Assembly: GCF_027942865.1 (NCBI RefSeq)
Contig: NC_134508.1
Coordinates: 32,423,466-32,487,465, forward strand
Direction of reading: 5' to 3'
From: Odontesthes bonariensis
Lineage: Eukaryota; Chordata; Actinopteri; Atheriniformes; Atherinopsidae
Length of the DNA stretch: 64,000 bases
Notes under the pieces: generated by a model
The model's database searches: none
What the model was told of the DNA's origin: nothing
The model's input: the letters and a program-made list of their open reading frames with translations, nothing else
Made by a program: the position numbers and the translations under genes
Shown here: in pieces, positions 34,401 to 41,500 of the stretch
Position numbering within the stretch: position 1 is the stretch's first letter
Layout of the letters: each line of letters begins with the position of its first letter

Positions 34401-34904
34401 GGTTGATTGAATACTTCTTAAGCTTACTTTCCATTTTGATTCATCAGATGCTGTTGGCTTCCTTTTCAAATGAGGTGTTATACTCTTATTTATTTCTTGG
34501 CTGGTATGTTGTGATTCTCCAGGTCCATGGCCAGAAGGCAGTTTGGGAGGACCCAGTGGAGTGGGTGAGGGGCACCCTGCCCTGGCCGTCTGCCCAGCAG
34601 GACCAAGCGAAGCTATTCCACTTACCTCCTCCCAGCATCGGCTCCAGCAGCCCATGTCAGCCCAGCGAGGAGAGGCCTCACAAGGAGACTCCATCCAGCT
34701 CCATGGAATCTGACCCTCTGGTAGGAGAGACTGTTATTATCACTTTTTTAATTGAATTTTGAATTTACCTTTCAAACTGAAATGGGTTCTGATTTCTTAA
34801 CTCTGCCCTCTTTCTTGTAGATGGCAATGCTTTTGAAACTTCAAGAGGCTGCCAATTACATCGAATCTCCAGACAAAGAAGACCCAAGCCTGCCTAAACT
34901 TTGA
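10370..34904 (+). CDS. nav1: neuron navigator 1 (nav1), C-terminal two-thirds; gene-level entry
   Basis: Role (family knowledge): NAV1 is a microtubule plus-end-associated protein of developing neurons, acting in neurite outgrowth and guidance. Seen here: 27 phase-consistent coding exons from 13304 to the TGA at 34902-34904, plus a candidate alternative first exon at 10370. From exon 13304 the frame adds up to 1478 codons including stop; with the alternative exon it is 1505. Domain order: Ser/Pro/Lys-rich region (exons 13304-21518) with an SGIP (SxIP) motif; coiled coils (23150-27140 and 28699-29190); AAA+-like domain with Walker A GPSGTGKT, Walker B VVILDD and an IIGTSNQP strand. NAV1 is preferred over NAV2/NAV3 because of stretches such as KKKKKKSW+LRSSFNKAF and IEEIATPESSAPSSPK, and because MYBPH is the neighbour. 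Exon 13304 starts with one base of a split codon, so the long isoform continues upstream, outside the window or undetected. Which teleost paralogue (a or b) cannot be decided. Confidence 0.93.
13084..13130. repeat. strong inverted repeat (hairpin) upstream of nav1 exon
   Basis: The 14-base arm GCCACATGCTCAGC at 13084-13097 is the exact reverse complement of GCTGAGCATGTGGC at 13117-13130. Inner AGCAAG/CTTGCT can extend the stem with a 4-base bulge. It lies about 170 bp before exon 13304. Function unknown. Confidence 0.75.
13304..13454 (+). CDS. nav1: nav1 exon: WDESSSISSG...RRNSSVM
   Basis: Acceptor ttgttccag|T, donor ATG|gtgagc. One base completes an upstream codon, then 50 codons follow in phase 0. 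Encodes WDESSSISSGLSDGDGDG, then an NLSSEEFNASSSLNSLPSTP segment typical of NAV proteins. A small in-frame GATGGT repeat gives the GDGDG. The only in-frame Met is the last residue, so any isoform starting upstream needs its own ATG exon. Confidence 0.9.
14859..15159 (+). CDS. nav1: nav1 exon: LRTDAEKRSL...QSMLKVA
   Basis: Acceptor ctctttgcag, donor GCAG|gtgaga. Enters phase 0 and leaves phase 1 (100 codons plus one base). Contains LRTDAEKRSLVESGLSW and VTSPITHTSQSMLKVA, close to the NAV1 rather than the NAV2/3 version. Lys/Ser/Pro-rich and probably disordered. Confidence 0.94.
16153..16872 (+). mobile_element. 5'-truncated LINE (L2/CR1/Jockey-type) 3' fragment
   Basis: An open frame (from about 16153 to TAG 16672) gives the C-terminal end of a non-LTR reverse transcriptase ORF: FRFLGSTISQDLKWSPHI, QRLYFLRQLRKFNLP, and LLPSGRRYRALLAKT followed by KDSFFPQAVTLLN. 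A short 3' UTR follows, with AATAAAGC and a (TGATTC)n tail at 16842-16870. The polymerase catalytic core is absent (5' truncation, usual for LINEs). The fragment frame is intact, suggesting a fairly young insertion. It sits in a nav1 intron in the same orientation. The clade is assigned from memory. Confidence 0.85.
16842..16870 (+). repeat. (TGATTC)n LINE tail
   Basis: Nearly five perfect copies of the hexamer directly at the 3' end of the LINE fragment, typical of L2-like elements that end in short tandem repeats instead of poly(A). Confidence 0.85.
17976..18735 (+). CDS. nav1: nav1 large exon, microtubule/EB-binding region
   Basis: 760 nt. The acceptor is ttcatcaag|CA; the donor CCAAG|gtctct is weak. 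Contains GLQRSRSDAGRD, SGSFGYKKPP-type sequence, the SxIP motif SGIP (18233-18244) flanked by lysines, IQYRSLPRPAKSS and PVNQTDREKEK. SxIP motifs bind EB proteins at growing microtubule ends (established for +TIPs). Intron retention would stop at TAA 18746-18748. The next exon continues the frame (AG|A, Arg). Confidence 0.94.
19326..19739 (+). CDS. nav1: nav1 exon: RPPSLAHLDKVNSNSLD..., ends at a GC donor
   Basis: Acceptor gattcctag|A. Contains GRPPSLAHLDKVNSNSLD and HRSMESLPLQMSVPS. The frame can only be continued by ending at GAAAG|gcaagt, a consensus GC-AG donor (19740-19741). The nearby GT (CAAG|tatcag) would shift the next exon into a stop. Confidence 0.92.
20583..20624 (+). CDS. nav1: nav1 small exon: LQTDRNTLPKKGL
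   Basis: 42 nt. Acceptor ctctgcag|C, donor TTAGA|gtgagt. Completes a Ser codon, then LQTDRNTLPKKGL, a strongly conserved NAV motif. Ends with two bases of a codon finished by the next exon. Confidence 0.94.
20705..20865 (+). CDS. nav1: nav1 exon: RRHSHTIVNMTESD...
   Basis: Acceptor cttttcag|A, donor GTGG|gtgagt. Encodes GRRHSHTIVNMTESDSPPQL and ends at LTNV; human NAV1 has a comparable HSHTI...LTN segment. Ser/Pro-rich. Confidence 0.92.
21351..21518 (+). CDS. nav1: nav1 exon: PRISRSNS...RSGSFREPGDD
   Basis: Acceptor gtgtgatag|TT after a T/GT tract; donor GATG|gtgagt. Encodes SPRISRSNSTGP and RPKSMMRSGSFREPGDD, a conserved NAV block. Phase 1 in, phase 1 out. Confidence 0.93.
22151..22203 (+). 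CDS. nav1: nav1 exon: VHGSVLSLASNASSNYSS
   Basis: 53 nt. Acceptor ctgtttcag, donor TCG|gtgagt. Encodes VHGSVLSLASNASSNYSS and leaves phase 0. Confidence 0.93.
22632..22655 (+). CDS. nav1: nav1 24-nt microexon: NEERIQGE
   Basis: Acceptor cttcataag, donor GAG|gtaagg. Eight codons (NEERIQGE), phase 0 on both sides, inserted between ...SSNYSS and QIRKLRREL. The human protein carries a similar eight-residue block (AEERMQSE-like) at the same place, so the exon is real although too short for ORF callers. Confidence 0.88.
23150..23227 (+). CDS. nav1: nav1 exon: first coiled coil
   Basis: Acceptor tttctgcag, donor AAT|gtatgt; 26 codons, phase 0/0. Encodes QIRKLRRELEFSQEKVANLT with heptad spacing of Leu/Val: the start of the first NAV coiled coil. 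Confidence 0.94.
25908..25991 (+). CDS. nav1: nav1 exon: ANLVAAFEQSL...
   Basis: A long T tract, then ctgccag acceptor; donor AAAAG|gtatct; 28 codons, phase 0/0. Encodes NLVAAFEQSLALMTARLQTL, continuing the coiled coil. Confidence 0.94.
26196..26812 (+). mobile_element. degenerate Tc1/mariner-like transposon fragment
   Basis: Decayed transposase sequence in the + orientation: a KWKTDLWSDKPKFEIFFGNHG-like stretch split across 26327-26390, KEGMTSPDLSPAEIIWCTMK across about 26409-26466 (the middle of the catalytic domain between these is deleted), then non-coding 3' sequence ending GTCCCAACTTTTTTTT..GGGGTTGTA, the usual terminal sequence of this fish family. Frameshifts, stops and an internal deletion make it inactive. 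It lies in the nav1 intron 25992-27028. The family is identified from memory. Confidence 0.7.
27029..27140 (+). CDS. nav1: nav1 exon: coiled coil continuation
   Basis: Acceptor ccttctcag, donor AAAG|gtacag. Encodes DSELTELKDTIDILKAKNTE and ends at DITPK. Phase 0 in, phase 1 out. Confidence 0.94.
27235..27356 (+). CDS. nav1: nav1 exon: RQNSSESISS...KKKKKKSW
   Basis: Acceptor tatccag, donor TGG|gtgagg. Encodes RQNSSESISSLTSTTSHSS and a polybasic KKKKKKSW end. Leaves phase 0, immediately before the optional 9-nt microexon. Confidence 0.94.
27855..27863 (+). CDS. nav1: nav1 candidate 9-nt microexon: VFE
   Basis: GTC TTT GAG is flanked by a strong acceptor (tttttattttag) and a consensus donor (gtgagt). 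Both neighbouring junctions are phase 0, so three residues can be added between ...KKKKSW and LRSSFNKAF. NAV2/3 proteins have a short optional insert at this position (recalled family knowledge). A TGC triplet lies just upstream of the pyrimidine tract, as is common at neuronal SRRM4-type microexons. Confidence 0.7.
28090..28117. repeat. near-perfect palindrome, 13-bp arms
   Basis: AAAAATGATTTTG and CAAAATCATTTTT are separated by two bases. Located in the nav1 intron between the 9-nt microexon and exon 28416. No known function. Confidence 0.7.
28416..28588 (+). CDS. nav1: nav1 exon: LRSSFNKAF...IEEIATPESSAPSSP
   Basis: Acceptor tctgaacag, donor TCAGG|gtgaac. Encodes LRSSFNKAFSKKGSK and DIEEIATPESSAPSSPK, the clearest NAV1-type signature in the gene. 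Ends in a Ser-rich stretch, leaving two codon bases. Confidence 0.95.
28699..28855 (+). CDS. nav1: nav1 exon: second coiled coil
   Basis: Acceptor atctttag, donor CAG|gtgtgt. Encodes ELRTELWQKELKLTDIRLEA and SAHQLELLQEAMTNMQ: a long amphipathic helix conserved in all NAV proteins. Confidence 0.95.
29150..29348 (+). CDS. nav1: nav1 exon: coiled-coil end and Ser/Pro linker
   Basis: Acceptor tatttacag, donor TCAG|gtacag. Starts RTVENLKTENDHLK (end of the coiled coil), then a Ser/Pro/Gly-rich linker with SSPRQSVAVHIPKSYSRG. Phase 1 out. Confidence 0.93.
29640..30185 (-). mobile_element. PIF/Harbinger transposase remnant, internally deleted
   Basis: The minus-strand reading gives TRRSNPIPPHIQ-like sequence, GLPNIIGAIDCTHVRIKAP (the first catalytic Asp region of HARBI1-type transposases), then jumps after a deletion to VVERTELKARWVCLDTARG and, in shifted frames, to LYSPEK and LHNIAMNEGLLLPEP. 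That is the C-terminal part of the same family. The central catalytic portion is missing and frames are broken, so this is a dead copy. It lies in the nav1 intron 29349-30817, antisense to nav1. Confidence 0.75.
30279..30445 (+). mobile_element. tRNA-derived SINE
   Basis: The head has a Pol III A box (TGGATAGTGTAGTGG, 30284-30298) and B box (GGTTCAAATCC, 30330-30340). The tail contains GGATAAAAGCGTCTGCCAAATG, shared by many fish SINEs (recalled). Located directly beside the Harbinger remnant. Ends approximate. Confidence 0.8.
30495..30680. repeat. possible MITE-like fragment
   Basis: A CpG-containing segment ends GTTGTTGCATGAGGCCCAAT, a motif I associate with ends of non-autonomous fish DNA elements. 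Similar wording occurs at 41643-41660 (TTGGTGAATGAGGTCC). No terminal inverted repeats were confirmed. Confidence 0.3.
30818..30918 (+). CDS. nav1: nav1 exon with NAGNAG acceptor
   Basis: The acceptor reads ctcagcag: the exon can start at 30818 (adding Ala) or 30821. Encodes DVHSADSLSLSLQRDDHRVR, then VVVCVADLHVFKD. Donor GAT|gtgagt, phase 0. RVRVVVCVADL corresponds to the start of the folded region preceding the ATPase domain. Confidence 0.9.
30995..31093 (+). CDS. nav1: nav1 exon with second NAGNAG acceptor
   Basis: Acceptor ctctcagcag: the start is 30995 (adding Gln) or 30998. Encodes DVKQQDFFVGTVRVNGRMDW and ends SQAFK. Donor AAG|gtgagg, phase 0/0. The intron before it is only about 80 bp. 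Confidence 0.92.
31439..31607 (+). CDS. nav1: nav1 exon: VYIAKVDPTSSLGLS...
   Basis: Acceptor cattccag, donor AAAG|gtctgc. Encodes VYIAKVDPTSSLGLSTDSIY and GHIKRVLGGEAPE, conserved in NAV1 just before the AAA+ core. Confidence 0.94.
31608..32432. other. nav1 intron, nothing recognised
   Basis: Sequence between exons 31439-31607 and 32433-32668. The same applies to 31094-31438 and 33707-34522. No element or exon supported. Confidence 0.6.
32433..32668 (+). CDS. nav1: nav1 exon: AAA+ Walker A
   Basis: Acceptor atgctcag, donor AAG|gtaaca. Encodes LKEKCVDSLVFETLIPK, MMQHYISLLLKHRR and the P-loop GPSGTGKT (32543-32566), then LAEYLVDRSAREVTDGIV. The Lys and Thr of the Walker A motif, needed for nucleotide binding, are intact. 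Confidence 0.96.
32759..32913 (+). CDS. nav1: nav1 exon: AAA+ Walker B
   Basis: Acceptor ctcatcag, donor AAATG|gtaaaa. Encodes DLQLYLSNLANQIDRET, then VVILDDI (Walker B with DD rather than DE), then ISELVNGALTCKYHK. The last codon is split (TG|T, Cys). Confidence 0.96.
33014..33085 (+). CDS. nav1: nav1 exon: PYIIGTSNQPVKM
   Basis: Acceptor aaattcag, donor TTCAG|gtgggt; 72 nt. Encodes CPYIIGTSNQPVKMTANHSL. The polar TSN after a hydrophobic strand fits the sensor 1 position of AAA+ proteins (inference). Confidence 0.95.
33296..33492 (+). CDS. nav1: nav1 exon: AAA+ C-terminal lid region
   Basis: Acceptor ccttcttag, donor ATTG|gtatga. Encodes RMVTFSNNVEPANGFLVRYL and VLDWVPKLWYHLHTFLEKHS; highly conserved in NAV1-3. 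Confidence 0.96.
33588..33706 (+). CDS. nav1: nav1 exon: GPCFFLSCPV...
   Basis: Acceptor cttcctcag, donor AAA|gtgagt. Encodes GPCFFLSCPVKVDEFRSWFI and IIPYLQEGAKDGIK. Confidence 0.96.
34523..34720 (+). CDS. nav1: nav1 exon: VHGQKAVWEDPVEWV...
   Basis: Acceptor attctccag, donor CTG|gtagga; 66 codons, phase 0/0. Encodes VHGQKAVWEDPVEWVRGTLP and a Pro/Ser-rich tail ending SMESDPL. Confidence 0.95.
34821..34904 (+). CDS. nav1: nav1 terminal coding exon
   Basis: Acceptor ttcttgtag. Encodes MAMLLKLQEAANYIESPDKE and stops after PSLPKL (TGA 34902-34904). MLLKLQEAANYIESPD is the conserved NAV C-terminus, so the protein ends normally. Confidence 0.96.
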   Translation: MAMLLKLQEAANYIESPDKEDPSLPKL

Positions 34905-37900
34905 ATACAAAGCTCACACCTAACACCCAGCGCCTAAACTTTTATTTTTGTTCACTGTGTTGAAGCAGTGCACAGTCAGGTAGAAAAAGACCCTCAGAAA
35001 TGATTGTGGGGTGAATCTAACTGTCATTTCTTTAGTAGAAATTTAGTTATTTCTTTGAAAATTATTATAGCACAGTATGAACAGTAATACTGTTCCCAAC
35101 AAAAAGCTATATTCTGTTATCTAATTATATTTAAGACTTTACCACACTTTAGCCCTGAGGACTTTTAGATTGGTGCTAGCAGATAACTAAAATCCATTCT
35201 CTCTGTGCTCTGACTTCAGGGGATTTCTGCAACAATACACACCGTCCATCCTGTTTTCTCCACAAGTGCATCATGGGATGTTGAGTCCTCGTCAAATGGC
35301 GCTATCCTTAATTGACGTTAACCTTTTCTGGAAAAGAGTATGACAGCATAACAGACGCTACTGTTTATTGCTATGTTCTTTGGTACATATCTACTGTAAA
35401 AGTCTTTGAAGGCCAATCTTACACATATGCAATCCTGAACTTTACAACCTGAGCAGGTGAAACAAATATGCCTTAAGAGCAAAGACGTCAGTGTCACCTC
35501 AACGTCAGCAGAATTAACTGGTGCTTTCATCAATATCATCCAAACTATTCAGTCCAAAATCACTTATTTCTTCAGCGCTCTTCAGTTTTGATTTCAGTTC
35601 ATGGTTATTTTTCTGAACAAAAATTGTTCAGGTCTGTCAGAACAATTTTAAGTTCAACTTGTTCACATATTTTTTTCTTTATTACTTTCTTGGTTTAAAA
35701 GTTGGAGAAATATACCTGCTGTCATACTCTTTTGAATCAAACTACTTACCGTGATCTGAGCTGATCACTCTGTTGCTACACACACCACTTTTTCCAAGCA
35801 CTTAATTCAGTTTTATTTCATGTAGAAAAGCAGCACCGATGCTGACATATATATCAGGTATTAGATACTTTTTACACAGGGATAATATAACGTAAACACC
35901 CTCTGATGAAACCAGACAGAGCAAATGCTCACTGAATTGAATTCAGATCATTTTTCAGCAACATTTCTCTAAGATGGCGCACGTTTGTTTCAGATCTTTA
36001 CCCTAACATTCTGTACATAATCTGTACATACAATCAGGATGCATTGCAGTTACTTTATCTGCGTTAGTTGGTGCAAATATCTTATATAGTGAACCAAATG
36101 CTTTACTTTTTTCATGCATATTGACTGTCAAGTTAGGGGGTTTAAAGTTCAGCTATGAATGTATATAAAACACTTAAACAACCATATAATAGTATGACGT
36201 AGGTGCTTTTAAAGAAAGTACTATCAAAGTTCTTCAGCAAAACACTTTTAAGATGTGACTCTGCTACCATCCATGTACTTCACAAACAAACTGCACAATC
36301 TCTCGCCACTAATGCTTTTATCATCATTTAGGGATGTATGGTGCTCTTTAAAAACGCCCCAAACTGTTTTAGGATCGCGTAAGTCGCTTTGTCGTGCAGG
36401 GTAGGTTAACCGAAGAGTTTTGTGTCATTTTGTGACATTGCGTAGAGACGGTGAAGTTGTGTGAGACGTCGTTTGGTGTATACCCACGTCGGTGTCGTGC
36501 AGTATTCATTCAGAGCATTTTGGGGTAAAACACAGAAACAATTTATGTTTAAAGGAAAGAGTAAAAAAAAAAAAAGCTAAACATGTAAGAACTTTACAAG
36601 GTGCTCTGTGTAGATTTTTCAAAAAAAGGGCCCTTGTGGAGGAAATGAAAGATGAGGTATCTGGCTGTGCAAGTGGTGTTGAAGTAATTCATCATCCTGA
36701 ACTGGTTATTGTTTCAGTGCTCGGACAAACTTCACATGTAATTATTCCTGTAAATGAATGTCGGACCACTTTAATGACAGCTTGATAAGAACATGTAATA
36801 ATCGTGTTGGTGCTGCAGATTTTGCTGTTGCTCTGTGTGCTCACAACTAATCTGCAGCTCTACCTGGCAAATTAGGAAAAAAAAGAATGAATCTAAGACA
36901 TCAAGGAGCAAAGAGGATGTCAAATGGCGTCATTACTGTAAATATTTCAGGTATTAGACAGTTTCACTGACCCACACTCATCTATTTCTGCAGGTTAACT
37001 AAAGCCATCAGCTCCAGCTTCTCATCTCTTACTGGTTGTTGTGCCTGTTGCTCTGTAGTAGCTGTGATTTGTGTTTGCTTTTAGTGTATCGGGACTATGC
37101 AGCAACTTCTACTGGTGTCGGCAGTAGGCAAATGTCTGAACTTCACATGTAAATGCAGTGTGTTTTCATCTGGTCTTTTTTTGAGTTCCTGATTTGGACC
37201 AAACTGCACCACTAGATGAAAGTGGAAGATTGTTTCGGCTGTTGGGACTTAGCCTTAAGGAGAGAAAGGGTTTGGTTGGTGTAAGACTGAAAACAGGGTT
37301 CATAAAGTACTTAAGCTGTTTGATGTAGTAATATAACTACAGTTGTAAATGGCCAAATGACTCTAAAAAAAAACAATGATTAAAAATCAAACCTTAAGCC
37401 TGAGTTAGTTGGCAAAAAAATCGGCTCTTCACTGTTTGCATATTTCATTCTATTAAATAGAGTTAAACCAGAATTAGAGATAAATCTGACGTCTTAGGCC
37501 AATACAGGTTGCTGAATAGTCATATTTTTGCAAAGCTTGTTGTGGACTAAACTAAGATTTAAAAAAAAAAAAATGTTATGCTGTATCTAATGTCACTGAT
37601 GTGCAAACGTTAAGGGTTAAAAGTGTTTGAAATGCATGTAAACTTGCTGTGTGATGAGACTAAAAATGTTAACATCAACATATTGTTTAGGAAGATCGTT
37701 CAATGTTTTCCTTTTTAATACTCAAATGTTTGATATTTCTTTTTTTTTCTAAAGAATGCTTTGTAAGACTTAATTTCTCTATTTTGTACAGAACATCATT
37801 GTAAAGACTGTAAATACTGTAGGTCAGCATTCTGGATGCGGCAACAATCATTGAGGAGGAAAAGAAATGCATCCTTGGGAGAAAGGTATATCTCTTCAGA

Positions 37901-37996
37901 GTTGGGTCTGATACATGGATAAGGCATGATGCCTCTGAAGGCTTTCATCCACCTATCACTGTTTGTTTGAATTAATAAAATACATGTTATATTTAT
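34905..37996 (+). other. nav1: nav1 3' UTR
   Basis: About 3.1 kb of AT-rich non-coding sequence with no splice evidence runs from the stop codon to the AATAAA at 37974. The end point (about 20 bases after the signal) is an estimate. Short ORFs inside (e.g. 36492-36785) show no family resemblance. Confidence 0.6.
37974..37979 (+). terminator. nav1: nav1 poly(A) signal AATAAA
   Basis: Canonical hexamer followed within about 30 bases by a T-rich, then TGTC-containing stretch. It is the last AATAAA before the mybph promoter. Earlier alternative signals cannot be excluded. Confidence 0.6.
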
Positions 37997-38211
37997 TCCT
38001 TTTGCCTCTTGTCTGCCAACCTGACAGTGTTGACCTGTAGATATATCTTCTATTTTCTATTTAAGTAGACCACCCCTTATGTAGTGGAACAGTTAATATT
38101 GGTCAGTTACTGTTAATGAGTGAAGCAGACGTGGTGGTCTGAGTCATCCATGGCGCTTAGTGTCTATTACGCTCAGCTCATCAGGGGGCGGCGTCTGACC
38201 CTGCTGAGCCT

Positions 38212-38218
38212 TATATAA
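38212..38218 (+). promoter_or_regulatory. mybph: mybph TATA box
   Basis: TATATAA lies 83 bases upstream of the mybph ATG, predicting a start site near 38243 and a 5' UTR of about 58 nt. A GC-box-like GGGGGCGG lies just upstream (38183-38190). No consensus E-box was found between 38000 and 38240. Confidence 0.8.
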
Positions 38219-38300
38219 GCCTGTCACCCCCATAGGAATGATGCCATTGGATACAGTTTGAAGGACTTAACTAAGTTGGGAATTAGCTGCCACCGCCAAC

Positions 38301-38544
38301 ATGCCGTCCAAGCCTGCCCCGATCAAGAAGGCGGCTAGCAAAGAACCAGCCAAGAAGGAGGAGGCGGCCCCGGAGCCAGCTGCTGAACCTGCCCCTGCTG
38401 AGGCTGCTCCTGCTGAAGCCGCCCCTGCTGAGGCTGCTCCCGCTGAGGCCGCGCCCGCTGAAGCTGCCCCGGCCGAAGCTGCCCCAGCCCCCGCGGAGGG
38501 TGAAGCGGCCCCAGCTGAGGGAGACGCTCCCCCACCCGCAGAGG
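38301..38544 (+). CDS. mybph: mybph exon 1, Ala/Pro repeat leader
   Basis: ATG in a good context (gccaac ATG, A at -3). Starts [20 protein letters not shown], then repeats of PAEAA encoded by an imperfect 15-base minisatellite (about 38391-38484). Donor GAGG|gtaaag, phase 1. Confidence 0.92.
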
Positions 38545-41500
38545 GTAAAGCCTTGTGCGCAGTGGCGCGTGAGCCAAGAGCTACCGTTGATTATTCAGCA
38601 TAGAGTCCACCTTCGTTTTAGTTCAAGATGGATGAACCGTGGATATGTTATTTATAATTGTAATAAAAGCCCAATTTGTTGGGTTGTCATGGTAAGCGCG
38701 AGGTAACCTTTACGCACGTGCGCACTCAGCGTGAAGGCCATTATTATTTGTAAAAAGCTGTGGCAATTAGTCACACTGAAAGAGCTTGATTGCTCCATTA
38801 GCCACGAGCTTTTAAGTTTCTTTTCACTTCAGAGAACACAGAGCACAGTGATGGTAAAGTTTCTGCAAATACATCAGCGGGACACTAATGCACACCAAAC
38901 AAACATTAATAGGCCTGAGAACCTCTCACTGCTCTTAATGCTCTTTACTGACAAAAAGAAGTGATTCTATTTCTACTATCTCACACCCTTTCAGTAGACA
39001 TCTAACACATCAGCTACTCTCACTGATTAAGCTGCTGGTTTACTTTTAATAGATTTAACTTCTTTCATATGGTTTTGAAAATGTTTAGTAATGTTTTCAA
39101 AATGTGATACATCCTGTGATGTTTTCTAACCTCTAACATCAGCTGCTGCACCCCCTGCTGAGGAATCAGCTGCTTCAGAGGTCCCAGCTGATGGTATGGA
39201 GAATAACAACCGTCAGAATAATATATCTTTAACCGTTTATATCTTACAGAAAAGCAAGCTATACTAACAGATAATATCCTCTAACCTCTAACATCAGCTG
39301 CTGCACCTGTTACTGAGGAATCATCAGCTGCTGCTGCTGAGGTCCCTGGTGATGGTATACAAACAAATGCATTAATGAATCTGAAGCAATCAACTTCCTT
39401 AAGAAAAAACAGCTAGACTAATATATTTTCTAACCCCTAATATCAGCTGCCACTCCTGTAGAAGAAACTCCTGCTGCTGCTGCTGCTGCTGCTGCTGAGG
39501 TCCCCGCTGATGGTAAAAAAGACTTAACATGAGCAACATCACTGGGTCTACTTTTATTTTAAGATTTGAACCTTCACCCTCTTTTGGTAAAGCTAGTAGC
39601 ACTACCTGACTTCTCCATGTTGCATGTTCTATATTCTGCTCTCTCAGCATACGTCATCGTCTGTTAGAACAAGTCTCATTTGCTTTATGCATTAATTGCA
39701 ATGTAACATTTAATAATAGCTGCTGCCGCTCTGGCCACAGAGGAAGCCGCTCCTGCTGCAGAGTCTGCTGAAACACCTGCTGATGGTAAACCAACCAGTT
39801 GAAGCAGAAATTGTTTCTGCTCACTTCATCTCCAGTAACTCAGACAATTTTCTCATTTGAGAGAAAATTGGATCAAAATCCTGTTACAGCTTTATAAACG
39901 TATAAATCTTTTGATTTCCAAGTGTTATGAGGTACAAAACCTGATTATGTTTGACGCTGCTCATGTATTCTGCCAGCGATAATGCAAATATCTGTATAAC
40001 ATTAGGTGAAGCTGCTGAGGCCCCTGCACCAGAAGAGCCTAAACCACCCACGCCTCCACCACCTCCACCTAAAGGTAACATCTTTAAAAAGAAAGCACCA
40101 CATTACGGTGACAGGATTTTTAGTGGATTTATTTCTATTAATGGCTGTTTGTTTTTATTGGAATTTCCAGAGCCAACAAGTGCTCCTGTGGATCTGTTTA
40201 TTGAGGACAAAAATGATACTTCTGTTACCATCATTTGGAGCCAGCCCGAGCAAATCGGAGACACCGGTTTGGACGGATACACCATTGAAATCTGCAAGGA
40301 CGGAAGTAAGTCCTGCTGTACATTGAACCAGGTGCACCATATCTTAGCATGGCCACGGAAGGGGTCGGATAGGGGTATTAATACATTGTGACATGACAGC
40401 TGATTTTTGGAAGATTTCATGTGAACAGTTGATTTCAGGCCTGAGCATGTGCAACTATAATCATATCTCAGTTTTCCCACACAATGGCTTATAGCTTTTT
40501 CTTTCTTTTATCACACTCAAGAAAATGTGAAAATGCGGCTTTAATGTCAGCCGTATCAGTTGCAGCTGTCCCTGAAGTGTCAGTCGCAGAGTTATAACAT
40601 GAGCTTCCTAACTTCTCCCTAGAAGGACAGAGGCATTTCAGGAGCTGCTGTAGTCTTGCTGGAGGTCCTGCTTTTAGACTTACAGTGCGAAGCTAATCAC
40701 CACAGCACTTAAGTACAAGCTCGATTTAGCGCACAGCAATTTTATTTCTAATAAATAATATTTGTCAATTATTTTTCATTACAAATCAGCAAAAAAATAT
40801 TATTTATTTAATAATTTATTCTTGTTCTCATTCACATATATCAATTTAAGTTTTGAATATGCTCTTAATAAAAGCTTATGTCAGATTTATGACTTGAATT
40901 GCATGTGCTCCTTCAGTGGTGGACGTGTCAGTTGCTCCTCATTTCCTGAAGGAAACAACCTAACAGACTCTATAAAAGGGCACAAGGCTGCACAGTCCTA
41001 TGTGCAAAGATAGAAATAGTGAAATCAGAAATTGAAAAGAAAGTGAGAGCAGGAAGCCAAAAATACCTAAATAATCTTTTAACATGTTGCAGCAGAAAGC
41101 CTCAAAACTTCCAGGACACCTAAAGCGAATAAGTCGACAAATAAAACATATATAGATAGATTAAATCTGTAAAGTTTTCTTAAAAGTCTTAATTATTTTG
41201 GAATCATTAAAGGAACTGAAGCCCACTGTGACTATAATCACTGTTATTACTTATACATATCAATTAGCTCAACGCCTTCTGCGGCTCCTCAACTGTGCAT
41301 TTCTCTTCACAAATGTAGACTCTTTGTGTTTCTGGCTTGTTTCTGGCAGAGGAATTGTACTTTCATGCAGTCTGCAGGCAGCCTTGTGTTTACAATTAAT
41401 GCTGTCAGAGCAGAAAAAATTTGTCATTGTGCAAGTAGATCTGCTCTGTGTATGTATGTTGTAAACCAAAGTATTTGCGGGGTACTGATTTTAAGACACT

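Larger units (their letters stand above)
39126..39512 (+). repeat. mybph: tandem exon-intron duplication array in mybph
   Basis: Units of about 150-155 bp start near 39126, 39281 and 39430, each with intron end, Ala-rich exon and donor. Twenty-seven bases across the acceptor are identical at 39126-39152 and 39281-39307. The third unit is slightly diverged. Exon 5 (39720) may be an older member. Confidence 0.8.

Noticed and set aside
36492..36785. 97-codon + ORF in the nav1 3' UTR
   Set aside because: Lies downstream of the complete nav1 stop codon, with no similarity or internal promoter.
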